A stretch of DNA of 64,000 bases, taken from contig NZ_CP046620.1 of assembly GCF_009931615.1 (NCBI RefSeq), forward strand, positions 620,001 through 684,000, read 5' to 3'. The notes under the pieces are model-generated. The model saw nothing but the letters and a program-made list of their open reading frames with translations, had not been told where the DNA came from and did not search any database. This document shows, piece after piece, positions 50,715 to 60,302 of the stretch. A program made the position numbers and the translations under genes. Numbering within the stretch: the first letter of the stretch is position 1; every line of letters begins with the position of its first letter. Source of the stretch: Algicella marina. GTDB taxonomy: Bacteria > Pseudomonadota > Alphaproteobacteria > Rhodobacterales > Rhodobacteraceae.

Positions 50715-52055
50715 ATGGTGCGGCAGTATTTCGGCACGGACGGCATTCGCGGACGTGCCAACACTCATCCGATGACGGCGGAACTGGCACTGCGGCTTGG
50801 CGCCGCCGTTGGCCGCTACTTCAATCAGGGGCCGCACAAGCATCGCGTCGTCATCGGCAAGGATACCCGCCGCTCCGGCTACATGCTGGAAAACGCGCTG
50901 ACCGCCGGGCTGACATCCGTTGGCGCGAACGTGTTGCTACTCGGTCCGGTGCCAACGCCAGCCGTCGGTATGCTCACCCGCTCGATGCGCGCCGATCTCG
51001 GCATCATGATTTCCGCCTCCCACAACCCGTTCGAGGACAATGGCATCAAGTTTTTCGGGCCGGACGGGTTCAAGCTGTCCGACGAGGCGGAAAAGGCCAT
51101 CGAAACCCTGCTGGACGAGATGCCCGCGCTTGTCCCGCCGGCGGAAATCGGCCGCGCCCGCCGTATCGAGGGGGACCGTTCCCGCTACGTGGAAATCGCC
51201 AAGCGAACACTGCCGGGTGCCCAACGGCTCTCCGGCTTGAAGATCGTCGTCGATTGCGCCAATGGCGCTGCCTACAAAACGGCGCCGGAGGTGCTGTGGG
51301 AACTGGGGGCGGAGGTAATTTCCGTTGGCGTCTCGCCCGACGGCTTCAACATCAACAAGGATTGCGGCTCCACCAGCACCGGTCTGGCGGCCGAAACCGT
51401 CGTCGCGCACGGTGCCGACCTTGGCATCGCCCTTGATGGTGACGCCGACCGCGTGATGATCCTCGATGAGCGTGGCAAGGTTTGCGACGGCGATCAACTG
51501 ATGGGCCTGATTGCCGGGCTCTGGGCCGATCAGGGCAGGTTGGAGAAGAACACGCTGGTTGCCACCGTAATGTCCAACCTCGGGCTGGAGCGCTATCTGC
51601 AATCGCGTGACCTGAAGCTAGAACGCACCGCCGTGGGTGATCGCTATGTCGTCGAAGCCATGCTGCGCAACGGCTACAACCTCGGCGGTGAACAGTCAGG
51701 CCACATCGTCATGACCGACTACGTGACCACGGGCGACGGCCTCATCGCCGGCCTGCAGTTCCTGTCTGCCATGATCGCCAGCGGCCAGCCCGCCAGCGCA
51801 CTCTCGCGTACGTTCGAACCGGTGCCGCAACTCCTCACAAATGTGCGCTATGCTGCCGGTGCAATGCCGTTGGAGGCCGAAGCGGTGCGCAAGGCCATTG
51901 CCGCGGGCGAGGAGCGGCTGCGCTCGTCCGGTCGGCTGCTGATCCGCAAGTCGGGCACCGAACCGCTGGTGCGCGTGATGGGCGAGGCTGAGGATGAGGC
52001 GTTGCTGGCCGAAGTGGTCGGCAGTGTCGCGGCAGAGATCGAGCGGGCTAGCTGA
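50715..52055 (+). CDS. glmM: Phosphoglucosamine mutase
   Basis: 446 residues from [16 protein letters not shown], the usual GlmM start; an upstream ATG at 50685 overlaps folP and is rejected. The phosphoserine loop is [10 protein letters not shown] with Ser102, the metal loop LDGDADRVM, and the sugar loop GGEQSGHIV. It interconverts glucosamine-6- and -1-phosphate for peptidoglycan and LPS. The folP-glmM linkage is conserved in bacteria. Confidence 0.97.
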   Translation: MVRQYFGTDGIRGRANTHPMTAELALRLGAAVGRYFNQGPHKHRVVIGKDTRRSGYMLENALTAGLTSVGANVLLLGPVPTPAVGMLTRSMRADLGIMISASHNPFEDNGIKFFGPDGFKLSDEAEKAIETLLDEMPALVPPAEIGRARRIEGDRSRYVEIAKRTLPGAQRLSGLKIVVDCANGAAYKTAPEVLWELGAEVISVGVSPDGFNINKDCGSTSTGLAAETVVAHGADLGIALDGDADRVMILDERGKVCDGDQLMGLIAGLWADQGRLEKNTLVATVMSNLGLERYLQSRDLKLERTAVGDRYVVEAMLRNGYNLGGEQSGHIVMTDYVTTGDGLIAGLQFLSAMIASGQPASALSRTFEPVPQLLTNVRYAAGAMPLEAEAVRKAIAAGEERLRSSGRLLIRKSGTEPLVRVMGEAEDEALLAEVVGSVAAEIERAS

Positions 52056-52070
52056 CCTGGCGCAGGGCGA

Positions 52071-52757
52071 TCAGTTCCCGGCCAACCCCAGCTTCGGCAC
52101 CCCGAGTTCCCGCACCAGTTTTTTCCTGATCGCCCGGGCGAAATCGTCATAGTCGGTCGCCTCCATCACGAAGGCCCCTGGCCCACGGATGACTGTTGTT
52201 TCGAAGTATTCCGCCAGATCCGTGGCCTGATGGCCGACCGCCAGTGCGTTTACCGTGATACCGCTATAATCCTGCCACTTGTACATCTTGTCCGGTGGCA
52301 ACCCGTCGTTGTTGCGCCCGTCGCCGGAAACATCCACCTTCCAGTCGAAACAGTAGGCCCGATCCGTCAGCTTGCGACGCGCAAAATCCAGTGCATAGCC
52401 CAGCGCTGTCGGCCGATTGGCGCGGCGGGGCCAGTTCAGCCGCAACTGCCGGGCTACCCTGTCGAGGTCGGCCACACTGCTGATGTCCACCCAGTCTTGC
52501 AAGACACTCTGATCCTGTTGGCCGGACCATTCAAAAACCAGCAGCGCCACGCTGGTACCGGGCAGCGCCACAAACGCATTGCGCACTTCCCGGTCTTCCA
52601 GTGCCTGCGCCACGCCTTCCAGCTGCAGGTGCCGCTCTTCGGAATCGACGCTGGAGGAAACATCGAGCGCCAATACCAAGGCCAGTCGACAGGCCTGCGC
52701 TTCCGCTCGCACGGGCACAACTAAGGCCAATAGCAGCAGCAGCAGGACAGGGCGCAT
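52071..52757 (-). CDS. DUF1194 (von Willebrand-like) secreted protein, copy 2
   Basis: 228 residues with a signal peptide (MRPVLLLLLLALVVPVRAEA). A von Willebrand A-type fold follows. The MIDAS-like DxSxS is ALDVSSSVDSEE near residue 32. VDVSGDGRNND and RGPGAFVMEATDYDDFA also match the DUF1194 family. It is probably periplasmic and binds metal. Function unknown. The paralogue lies 10 bp upstream in the same orientation; the shared architecture suggests tandem duplication followed by divergence. Confidence 0.88.
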   Translation of the reverse strand: MRPVLLLLLLALVVPVRAEAQACRLALVLALDVSSSVDSEERHLQLEGVAQALEDREVRNAFVALPGTSVALLVFEWSGQQDQSVLQDWVDISSVADLDRVARQLRLNWPRRANRPTALGYALDFARRKLTDRAYCFDWKVDVSGDGRNNDGLPPDKMYKWQDYSGITVNALAVGHQATDLAEYFETTVIRGPGAFVMEATDYDDFARAIRKKLVRELGVPKLGLAGN

Positions 52758-52767
52758 GACGGTTCCT

Positions 52768-53430
52768 TCAGAATGCGGGCTTGATCACTTCTCGCAGCAG
52801 TTTCCGGCGGATCGCTTCAGGGTAGGATGCATAGGTTTCCGCCGTTTCGACGAACGCTCCGGGGCCGCCTGTCACCGCATCCTCGAAATAGCGCGTCAAC
52901 CCGGAGATAGAAGTTTCGATTGCCAGACCGTTGATTGTCGTACCACGCGAGACGACTTCGTCACGGGCCTTGTGCGCTTTCAATCCCTCATTGGAGAGAC
53001 CGTCGCCGGACACGTCAATAACCCGCCGAAGGCAATCCGGCACCTCTGCAAAAAGGGCATCGGAAAACAACAGCGCCTCTCCGACAGCGGTTGAATAGAT
53101 CTGCCATGCCCGGTCGGTATTGTTCACCATTTCGGAAAACCCGGCCATATCGGCTTCGCTCAGAACCCGCCGCCAATCTATCGACACCACTTGGCGACTG
53201 CTCCCCGACCATTGCACCAGCGTTAGCGCGGCCTGATTGGCCTGCAACGCCTCGCTGATCTCGGGGTCGAGAAGTGCATCGGCCAGACCGCGCATCTGCA
53301 GGTCGTACTCCGTAGGTGAAATCGAGGCAGAGACATCCACCGCCAGCACCAATGCCAGATCGCAGGCCTGCACCTGTTGCGTCCCCACCACGAGCGACAG
53401 GCCGAGCGTTCCCAGTATTCCTCCCCGCAT
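52768..53430 (-). CDS. DUF1194 (von Willebrand-like) secreted protein, copy 1
   Basis: 220 residues from MRGGILGTLGLSLVVG, chosen because GAGGG precedes this ATG; ATG 53445 is an alternative. A signal peptide is followed by AVDVSASISPTEYDLQ (MIDAS DxSxS), VIDVSGDGLSNEG and GGPGAFVETAETYASYPEAI. It carries cysteines at the mature N-terminus (QACDLAL) and in PDCLRRV, as does its neighbour. Exported, function unknown. Confidence 0.87.
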   Translation of the reverse strand: MRGGILGTLGLSLVVGTQQVQACDLALVLAVDVSASISPTEYDLQMRGLADALLDPEISEALQANQAALTLVQWSGSSRQVVSIDWRRVLSEADMAGFSEMVNNTDRAWQIYSTAVGEALLFSDALFAEVPDCLRRVIDVSGDGLSNEGLKAHKARDEVVSRGTTINGLAIETSISGLTRYFEDAVTGGPGAFVETAETYASYPEAIRRKLLREVIKPAF

Positions 53431-53540
53431 CAGATCAACCCTCATGCAAACGCCCCACCCGGCAATTCTGCGAGAGGCGGGGCGCTTTCGGCAAGGTATC
53501 ATTTCAGCGAAGTGTCAAACGTCGCCGATAAGTTACCGCA

Positions 53541-53969
53541 TCACCAGTGGCCGGTATTTTCCATGCTGCTCCATGGCTCGGCCGGCGGCAGGCTCTCACC
53601 TTCCTGCAACAACTCGATGGAGACGTTGTCCGGGCTGCGGACGAAAGCCATGTGACCATCGCGCGGCGGCCGGTTGATCGTCACGCCATTGTCCATCAGG
53701 TGCTGGCACGTCTCGTAGATATTCGGGACCCGGTAGGCGAGATGGCCGAAATGGCGGCTGTCGGAGGGCAGGCCTTCGTCCCCGTCCCAGTTGTACGTCA
53801 GTTCGACCGGGCATTCCGGTTGGCCCGGAGGTGCCATGAACAGTAGCGTGAACCGCCCGCCCTCATTGTCCATCCGCCGTGTCTCTTCCAGCCCCAACAG
53901 CTTGAAGAACGCCACTGTCGCGTCGAGATCCTTAACCCGGACCATAGTGTGAAGATACTGAATGCCCAT
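53541..53969 (-). CDS. gloA: Lactoylglutathione lyase (glyoxalase I)
   Basis: 142 residues from MGIQYLHTMVRVKDLD with GGAAGGGG upstream; the longer frame to 54050 is rejected. The four metal ligands expected for GloA are visible: His in YLHTMV, Glu in VELTYNWD, His in FGHLAYRV and Glu in SIELLQEG. It isomerises the methylglyoxal-glutathione adduct. Confidence 0.93.
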   Translation of the reverse strand: MGIQYLHTMVRVKDLDATVAFFKLLGLEETRRMDNEGGRFTLLFMAPPGQPECPVELTYNWDGDEGLPSDSRHFGHLAYRVPNIYETCQHLMDNGVTINRPPRDGHMAFVRSPDNVSIELLQEGESLPPAEPWSSMENTGHW

Positions 53970-54103
53970 TGCGGCCCCTTCCTCGAATTCTCCGGCCGCC
54001 GGTCTCTTCCTCGCGGCCCCTTTGCTGATAGTTACTGCTTTGTCGCGCAAAGGAAAGGCTGGCCGGTCTCGCGTGGTCGGGGAATTTCCGTGATGTGGGG
54101 CCC

Positions 54104-54520
54104 TCAGGTCGGCGCGGCGATCACCAGTCCGGTCCAGAACGCATTGATGGCATCCACCAGTTTGCGAAGGCCGTCGGAGCCATGTGGTTTCAGCAGGTAG
54201 GCATTGGCGCCCTCGCTGTACGCCCGCGCTACGTCATCGGCATTGTCGGACGTCGACAGCATTATGACAGCGGGAAAGCTGCTGCGCCGCGCCTCCCGCG
54301 TCTGGCGCAGGACTTCGAAACCACTCATGCCAGGCATGTTTATGTCGAGCAGGACCAGATCGATATCTCCCCGCCGCATGCGCTCCGCCGCTCCATTGCT
54401 GCCGAGGTGCGTTTCAAAATCCACTTCCGCCTCGGCCTTTGCAAAGCCACGCTGCAAAAGACGAATCTCGGTGGAATCGTCATCCACCATCAATATGCGT
54501 GCGATCCGTCGAACCGGAAT
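54104..54520 (-). CDS. Single-domain response regulator (CheY-like)
   Basis: About 138 residues making one receiver domain. The acidic pair is in ILMVDDDSTEI, the phospho-acceptor Asp in VLLDINMPGMSGF, Ser in MLSTSDN and Lys in LLKPHGS. No output domain is present. The start is unclear: an ATT at 54520 has a perfect GGGAGG eight bases upstream, whereas the first ATG (54607) would add 29 residues without a ribosome site, and a TTG at 54535 is also possible. No kinase is adjacent. Confidence 0.8.
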   Translation of the reverse strand: MPVRRIARILMVDDDSTEIRLLQRGFAKAEAEVDFETHLGSNGAAERMRRGDIDLVLLDINMPGMSGFEVLRQTREARRSSFPAVIMLSTSDNADDVARAYSEGANAYLLKPHGSDGLRKLVDAINAFWTGLVIAAPT

Positions 54521-54811
54521 GAGAAAACCTCCCAAACTTATGCCCCGGCATTGTTGCCCTTGGCCGCAAATTCTGCCCCATGCCACCGGTACCCAGCCGG
54601 TATTCAATTGGCCTGATAGCGAACGGGTGTCTCTTCTAAAATCATCAACAGGTTAGCCCCCGTCTCGCGACTCTTCAACTCTGTTTCGGTCCAGCCAGCT
54701 TACCAGTCGAAGGGTTAACAGATAATTTCGTGCAGATCGTAGATATGGGTGTTCCGTCCTGTAGCCTCACAATATAGTGTATGTTCGAGACTCACGAGAG
54801 AGGAAGATTTC
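54521..54811. other. 291-bp divergent intergenic region between the response regulator and thyX
   Basis: No further gene is supported. It holds the response-regulator ribosome site at 54529-54534. A TATAGT element at about 54773 could be the thyX -10, but its -35 partner is weak. Confidence 0.4.
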
Positions 54812-55717
54812 ATGCCCCTCAGCCTGGAAGAGGCCGCCGCGATCGCCGCGCAGAAGGAAACCACCCATACCACAGCCCGTGCAACCGTGCAGGGTATGGA
54901 AGAACATCTTTACACTGCGATCCCGGTGCTGGATCACGGTTTCATCCGGGTCATCGACTACATGGGCGACGACAGTGCCATCACCCAGGCCGCGCGGGTC
55001 TCCTATGGCAAGGGTACGAAATCCGTCTCCAATGACGAAGGCCTCATCCGCTACCTGATGCGCCACTGGCACTCCACCCCGTTCGAAATGTGCGAGGTCA
55101 AGCTACACGTCAAACTGCCCGTCTTCGTGGCCCGGCAGTGGATCCGTCACCGCACCGCCAACGTCAACGAGTACTCGGCTCGCTACTCCATTCTCGACCG
55201 TGAATTCTACATCCCGGCGCCTGAGCATCTGGCCGCTCAGTCCAGTACCAATAATCAGGGCAGGGGAGATGTATTGCAGGGCGAGGAGGCGCAACGCGTT
55301 CTCGATTATCTGCGTGACGACAGTATCCGCGCGTATGATCACTACGAAGCGATGCTCGGCACCGAGGATCAGCAAGGTCTTGCCCGCGAACTTGCCAGAA
55401 TGAACCTGCCCGCAAACATCTACACGCAATGGTACTGGAAGGTCGATCTGCACAACCTTTTCCATTTCCTGCGCCTGCGCGCCGATGCCCACGCCCAGTA
55501 CGAGATCCGCGTCTACGCGGAGGCGATCTGCGATGTCGTCAAGGACTGGGTGCCTGCCGCATACGCAGCCTTCGAGGATTACCGTCTGGGTGGCGCCCAG
55601 CTTTCCGCCAAGGGTGTGGCAGCGCTGAAACGGATGCTGGCCGGTGAACAGATGGATGCGGAGAAAGCCGGGATGACCAAGGGAGAGTGGCGGGAGTTCG
55701 AGGCTTTGCTCGCTTAG
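54812..55717 (+). CDS. thyX: FAD-dependent thymidylate synthase
   Basis: 301-residue flavin-dependent thymidylate synthase making dTMP from dUMP. The ThyX motif is [15 protein letters not shown], a variant of RHRxxSxNExSxRY. FFHWRxx-type sequence is replaced by [20 protein letters not shown] near the C-terminus, normal for this group. GAGAGAGGAAG precedes the ATG. It complements the dCTP deaminase in this window; no thyA is seen here. Confidence 0.95.
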   Translation: MPLSLEEAAAIAAQKETTHTTARATVQGMEEHLYTAIPVLDHGFIRVIDYMGDDSAITQAARVSYGKGTKSVSNDEGLIRYLMRHWHSTPFEMCEVKLHVKLPVFVARQWIRHRTANVNEYSARYSILDREFYIPAPEHLAAQSSTNNQGRGDVLQGEEAQRVLDYLRDDSIRAYDHYEAMLGTEDQQGLARELARMNLPANIYTQWYWKVDLHNLFHFLRLRADAHAQYEIRVYAEAICDVVKDWVPAAYAAFEDYRLGGAQLSAKGVAALKRMLAGEQMDAEKAGMTKGEWREFEALLA

Positions 55718-55755
55718 CGAAGGTGCCTCTTCCTTTCCCAAAAGAAAGAAATTTC

Positions 55756-56613
55756 ATGGAACATATCGGAGTCATAGGTCTCGGTCGCATGGGCAGTGCC
55801 ATTGCCCGTCGAATGCAGGCCAAGGGCCATGCGGTGAAGGGCTGGACCCGTAGTGGTAAACCCGTTGACGGGGTCGAGAGTGCGGAAAGCTTGCAGAGCC
55901 TCGCCAACACCGCCGATACGCTGATCCTAAGCCTGTTCGATGATGCCGCCGTCGCTTCGGTGCTGGATCGTCTGCTGCTGCTCGACCTTGCGGCCAAGCA
56001 GATCATCGACACCAGCACTGTTGTGCCGGAAATCCTCAAATCCCGCGCCACCGCCTTCGCGGGGATGGGTGCAAGCGTAGTCGATGCTCCAATCTCCGGA
56101 GGGCCGGAGCTGGTGATGGCAGGAAAATGCGGTGTCTTCATCGGCGGTGATCTAAAATCGGCCACGCGGGCCGAGGCGGTGCTGGGCAGCATTTCCGACC
56201 GCATATTCCACGTTGGTCCACTCGGGGCCGGGCTGGTAATGAAGGTCGTCAACAACGGCATGATCCAGACCTATTTCAACGGTCTCGCCGAACTGATGCC
56301 GCTGGCGCGCGAGGCAGGGCTGCCATTGGAGACGGCCCTGCGCATTCTCTCCGGCGGTCCTGCAGGCATGCCGATGGTTGCCGACCGCATCCCCAAGGTG
56401 TTGGGCGAGGATACGGCCGTCGGTTTCACCAACAGTGCGGTATTCAAGGACAACGACGTCTTCCGTCGGGTGGTGCAATCCTTCGGCCTCGCCTCTGGAT
56501 CACTTTCGGCCTTCGGGGCGCGCGAACCGGAGTTGCGCGCCGCCGGACTGGCCGAGGAAGACCCGGCCGCCCTGATCCGCTGGGCCTATGAGCATGGTGG
56601 CGGCGAAGCGTGA
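55756..56613 (+). CDS. NAD(P)-dependent oxidoreductase, 3-hydroxyisobutyrate dehydrogenase family
   Basis: 285-residue beta-hydroxyacid dehydrogenase. The Rossmann motif GVIGLGRMGSAIARRM is at the N-terminus. The substrate motif VDAPISGGPELVMAGK and the catalytic lysine in GLVMKVVNNGMIQ are present. It may oxidise a hydroxyacid such as a tartronate, 3-hydroxyisobutyrate or sugar-acid derivative. It converges with the sugar-catabolism operon (9-bp gap) and may belong to the same pathway. Confidence 0.88.
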   Translation: MEHIGVIGLGRMGSAIARRMQAKGHAVKGWTRSGKPVDGVESAESLQSLANTADTLILSLFDDAAVASVLDRLLLLDLAAKQIIDTSTVVPEILKSRATAFAGMGASVVDAPISGGPELVMAGKCGVFIGGDLKSATRAEAVLGSISDRIFHVGPLGAGLVMKVVNNGMIQTYFNGLAELMPLAREAGLPLETALRILSGGPAGMPMVADRIPKVLGEDTAVGFTNSAVFKDNDVFRRVVQSFGLASGSLSAFGAREPELRAAGLAEEDPAALIRWAYEHGGGEA

Positions 56614-56622
56614 CGCTTTACC

Positions 56623-57621
56623 TCAGGCTTCCAGAAGCCCGACCATCTGCTCCAATGTAGCCATCGCCCTCACCCCATCGGCTATTGTCGGGGCAGCGGT
56701 TGGCGTGCCGGCCAACCCCTGTGCCACATCAGCCATCAGCGCGACGTATCCCTTGTGGTCCTCGTTGGCCGCGGCGGTGAAATTCGGTGTCCAGGTCAGG
56801 GTATCGCAGGCTGGGTCCAGTCGTGCGACTCGGTCATCTGCCTTGAAGGGTGGATCGCGGTGCCAGGCGACATTGATGATGTTGTCCACTTCCACCCGGT
56901 TGTGATCACCCATTACCGTAATCTGTTCCATCGGCGTGCCGCGCGACTGCACGGTGCCCATCACCACATTGCCAATCACGCCGTTCTCGCAGGCAAAACC
57001 CATATGGAAGAGGATTCGCCCTGGCTCTGGCGAGTTCCTCCGTACCGTCATCTCCGTCAGCGGGCTTCCGGCCAGCCATGGCATAAGGTCCATGTAGTGC
57101 ACGCAGTGATGCAGGTAGAAGCCCGTGTAGTCGACTTCGCCGGCAAAATACGTCGGCGCCGTCATGTAGCTGCCGGTGATGCCAAGTACCGGGCCGAAGT
57201 CTCCGCCGCGAAGGATGTTGGCGCAGATCCGGTTGCCCGTTGAATAGCGTTTCATGAACCCCACGAACACCGGCACACCCGCCGCGTCAGAGGCATGCTG
57301 CAGTTCCAGCGCCTGAGCATGGGTTGCCGCCGGTGGCTTCTCCATGAAGACCGGCAATCCCCGTTTCACGCAGGCGAGCGTAGCGGCATGGTGCACCTGT
57401 GGTCCGACCGCTATGCAGACGGCATCCAACCCGGGGTGCGTCAGCATTTCCTCCCAATCGGTATAGGTGGCCGTCACACCATATTGCGAAGCTGCCGCGT
57501 TCAGCGCGCCCTGATCACGGTCGCAAAGTGCCGCAATCCTCATGGCGTTGCGGCCCAGCGTCGGCATCAGCATCTGGGTGGCGTGGCGGCCACAACCGAT
57601 CCATCCGATATTCAGGCTCAT
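56623..57621 (-). CDS. Gfo/Idh/MocA family oxidoreductase
   Basis: 332-residue NAD(P)-dependent sugar dehydrogenase. It has [17 protein letters not shown] (Rossmann, slightly atypical) and the catalytic-lysine motif [35 protein letters not shown] carries the His dyad. It is coupled to the upstream isomerase gene (ATGA). The probable substrate is a cyclitol or sugar imported by the adjacent transporter. Confidence 0.9.
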   Translation of the reverse strand: MSLNIGWIGCGRHATQMLMPTLGRNAMRIAALCDRDQGALNAAASQYGVTATYTDWEEMLTHPGLDAVCIAVGPQVHHAATLACVKRGLPVFMEKPPAATHAQALELQHASDAAGVPVFVGFMKRYSTGNRICANILRGGDFGPVLGITGSYMTAPTYFAGEVDYTGFYLHHCVHYMDLMPWLAGSPLTEMTVRRNSPEPGRILFHMGFACENGVIGNVVMGTVQSRGTPMEQITVMGDHNRVEVDNIINVAWHRDPPFKADDRVARLDPACDTLTWTPNFTAAANEDHKGYVALMADVAQGLAGTPTAAPTIADGVRAMATLEQMVGLLEA

Positions 57622-58520
57622 TGCGCAAACCCCGCCAACATCAGGTTGGAACGGATGACCCCCAGTCCTGCCTTCAGCTTTTCGGTTTCGTCCTCCGCCG
57701 GTGCGCGCCACTGCGCGATTGGCAGTGCCAGCCGCTGATCGTCGCGCCGGAACGGTTCAAGCGAAACCGGACCGGAATAACCAACCTCGACTAGCGCCCG
57801 CAGCGTTGCAGGCCAGTCCATGTTTCCGGTACCCGGAAACCCTCGATGGTTCTCGTTGGCCTGGAAGTGAACGATGCGGGTTCCGGCCATCCGGATGGCA
57901 TCGGGAATCGACTGGTCCTCCATGTTCATGTGGAAGGTGTCGAGCATCAGGCCGAGTCCAGAGTCGTTGACCATGTCGACGGCGACAATGCCCTGTTGCG
58001 TGGTGTTGAGCATATCGGTCTCAAACCGGTTAAGTGGCTCCAGAGCGAAGACCTTGCCCGCCGCCCGCGCCTTGGCAGCAGCCGTAGCTAGGCCGTCGAT
58101 CATCCGGTCGGCGCGCGCTTTAATCTCGGCGTCGCTGCGGGGCAGGGGGGGCCTGCCGGCAAACACCATCGGTTCACCGTAGAGCGGCCCGCCGATGATG
58201 TCCGCGCCCAGACCTTCCGCCGCCTCGATACAGGCTTCCAGATAGTCGAGCCCACCCTGCCGCGCCTCAGCGTCTTCGGAGGAAATGGAACGTCTGGGAT
58301 TGACCCGCGCCGCCAGCACCACGCCCAGCCCGGCATCGGCGAGGGCGGTCCGTGCGGTCGACAGGTCGATACCGTCCTCTGGTTCCGGGACAAGAAGTTC
58401 GATGAAATCGAAACCCATCGCCTTGATATCCGAAAATAATCCGAGGTGGGCACCGGTAAACGGCCGGACAAATTGCATCGAGATGATGCCGATAGGGTTA
58501 TTCAATTGTTTCTTCCTCAT
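57618..58520 (-). CDS. Sugar phosphate isomerase/epimerase family protein (TIM barrel)
   Basis: 300 residues of the AP endonuclease 2-like xylose-isomerase TIM barrel. It has [28 protein letters not shown] with a metal Glu, [13 protein letters not shown] with Asp/His ligands, and [12 protein letters not shown] with the last Glu. Likely relatives are tagatose/psicose 3-epimerases. It starts ATGA-coupled to the permease gene upstream; a longer frame to 58631 is rejected. Confidence 0.9.
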   Translation of the reverse strand: MRKKQLNNPIGIISMQFVRPFTGAHLGLFSDIKAMGFDFIELLVPEPEDGIDLSTARTALADAGLGVVLAARVNPRRSISSEDAEARQGGLDYLEACIEAAEGLGADIIGGPLYGEPMVFAGRPPLPRSDAEIKARADRMIDGLATAAAKARAAGKVFALEPLNRFETDMLNTTQQGIVAVDMVNDSGLGLMLDTFHMNMEDQSIPDAIRMAGTRIVHFQANENHRGFPGTGNMDWPATLRALVEVGYSGPVSLEPFRRDDQRLALPIAQWRAPAEDETEKLKAGLGVIRSNLMLAGFAQ

Positions 58521-59350
58521 CCTTTGACAGCGCCCTGCGTCATGCCGGCAATCAAGCGTTTCTGAACGAACAGGAACAACAGCGTTGCGGGCATCGCGCC
58601 GATGATCCCCCCTGCCGTCAGCAGCCCCCATTCAACCTGGTATTCACCGATCAGCGACTGGATCGCGACAGTAATCGGTTTCACGTTCCGCCCCCCCAGG
58701 GTCAGGGCGTAAAGATATTCGTTCCATGCGGTAATGAAGATGTAGACGCCGGTAGCGATGATACCGGGCGTGCACAGCGGCAGCACCACCCGGTAGAGTG
58801 CGCCGAACCGGCTGCACCCGTCGGTCATCGCCGCCTCGTCGAGCGAGCGCGGAATGCCGTCAATATAGCTGGTCATCATCCAGACGGAAAAAGGGATCGC
58901 CACGGTGGAGTTGGCAATGATCAGCGCCAGGTAGGTGTCGACCAGTCCGAAACTGCGCATCAGGATGAACAGCGGCAGTATCAGCAACACCAGCGGAAAC
59001 ATGTTGATGACGAGGAACTGCAGCATCAGCAGCCGTCGCCCCCGGAACCGGAACCGGGAGAAGGCATAGGCGGCCGGCACCGCAAGGGCCAGTCCGAAGA
59101 CCACCGTGCCACCCGCGACGATGAAGCTGTCCAGCAGGTTGGAGCCGAACCCCACGGTTCGAAACAAGCGAGTGTAATTCTCCAGCGTCGCGCCGACCAG
59201 CGAAGGCCCGTCCGTGAACAGCTTGTTCTCTTGCGTTAGTGAGGTCAACGCCATCCACAGATAGGGTGCCAGCGTGAACAGCAGGATCAGCGCCACCGGC
59301 AGATCCACCGTCAGAATTCGTCGCACCACGGATCGGTTCTGTACCATCAT
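58517..59350 (-). CDS. Carbohydrate ABC transporter permease (MalG-like, CUT1)
   Basis: 277-residue inner-membrane permease with about six helices. The EAA loop [19 protein letters not shown] contacts the ATPase. The start overlaps the MalF-like gene by ATGA. Part of a CUT1 sugar importer. Confidence 0.92.
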   Translation of the reverse strand: MMVQNRSVVRRILTVDLPVALILLFTLAPYLWMALTSLTQENKLFTDGPSLVGATLENYTRLFRTVGFGSNLLDSFIVAGGTVVFGLALAVPAAYAFSRFRFRGRRLLMLQFLVINMFPLVLLILPLFILMRSFGLVDTYLALIIANSTVAIPFSVWMMTSYIDGIPRSLDEAAMTDGCSRFGALYRVVLPLCTPGIIATGVYIFITAWNEYLYALTLGGRNVKPITVAIQSLIGEYQVEWGLLTAGGIIGAMPATLLFLFVQKRLIAGMTQGAVKG

Positions 59351-60246
59351 CCGATATTCCTCCCCGCGCGCCGCAGATAGAGAATGACAAACCCCAGAAG
59401 CAGGAGCGTGAAACAAACGGCCAGCGCCGACCCGTAGCCGTAGTCCAGTCCGGTACGGGCATTGATGAAGGCGTAGAGCGGCAACGTGTAGGTTGAGTAT
59501 CCCGGACCGCCGCCTGTCATCACGAAGATCACGTCGATGGAATTAGCGACCCATATCAGGCGCAGCAGGGTGGCCGTCATCAGCACGCCCGCTAGTCCGG
59601 GCAGGGTTATATTACGGAACTGCTGCCACTTGGAGGCGCCGTCGATTGCGGCAGCTTCGTAGTAGCTGCGCGGTATCGCCTGCAATCCTGCAAGGATCAT
59701 AACGGCAAAGAACGGGAACCCCTGCCATGTCAGGGTCAGGATTATGGCGTAGAGCGCGGTGTCGGGGTTTGCCAGCCATGGGATAGAGGTCGAGATCAGG
59801 TCCATGCGCAGCAGGAACTCGTTCAGCACGCCGTAGTTGGCATCGTATATCCACACCCACATCAGTGCGATCACCACCGACGGCAGTGCCCAGGGAATGA
59901 TGACAAGCGCACGGGCCAGTCCGCGCCAGGGAAATTCCTGGTTAAGCAGCAGCGCCGTCGCCAGCCCCAACAGCATCTGCGCCGGCACCGTAATGGCGAT
60001 CCACAGCACTGTATGCCGAAGCGATATCCAGAAGACGGGGTCCTTCAGCGCAGTGGCAAAATTCTTCAGCCCGACAAAATCGAACGATTTCGGCCGGAAC
60101 AGCACGTAATCGTGCAGGCTCATCCAGACGGCCTGCGCCATTGGCAGGAACACGATCGCCAGCGTCACCAGAACTGCCGGCGACAGCATGACGAGGGGGA
60201 GCACGCGGCGTGATAACGGCACGGGCGGTATTGTGGTTGCGGTCAT
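59347..60246 (-). CDS. Carbohydrate ABC transporter permease (MalF-like, CUT1)
   Basis: 299 residues from MTATTIPPVPLSRRVL; six to seven helices. The EAA motif is EAAAIDGASKWQQFRNI. It pairs with the MalG-like permease. It is separated from the binding-protein gene by 56 bp containing a GC hairpin. Confidence 0.92.
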   Translation of the reverse strand: MTATTIPPVPLSRRVLPLVMLSPAVLVTLAIVFLPMAQAVWMSLHDYVLFRPKSFDFVGLKNFATALKDPVFWISLRHTVLWIAITVPAQMLLGLATALLLNQEFPWRGLARALVIIPWALPSVVIALMWVWIYDANYGVLNEFLLRMDLISTSIPWLANPDTALYAIILTLTWQGFPFFAVMILAGLQAIPRSYYEAAAIDGASKWQQFRNITLPGLAGVLMTATLLRLIWVANSIDVIFVMTGGGPGYSTYTLPLYAFINARTGLDYGYGSALAVCFTLLLLGFVILYLRRAGRNIG

Positions 60247-60263
60247 TGGGTCAATCCGAATGC

Positions 60264-60289
60264 GGGCGACGGGCCGGGGAAGGCCCGCC
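60264..60289 (-). other. Intercistronic GC stem-loop after the binding-protein gene
   Basis: GGGCC and GGCCC with a six-base loop, extendable by a bulged GGCG/CGCC stem. Placed between the binding-protein stop and the permease ATG, where such hairpins often protect the abundant binding-protein mRNA and lower permease expression. Confidence 0.45.
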
Positions 60290-60302
60290 ACCCTTGGGGG
60301 GA

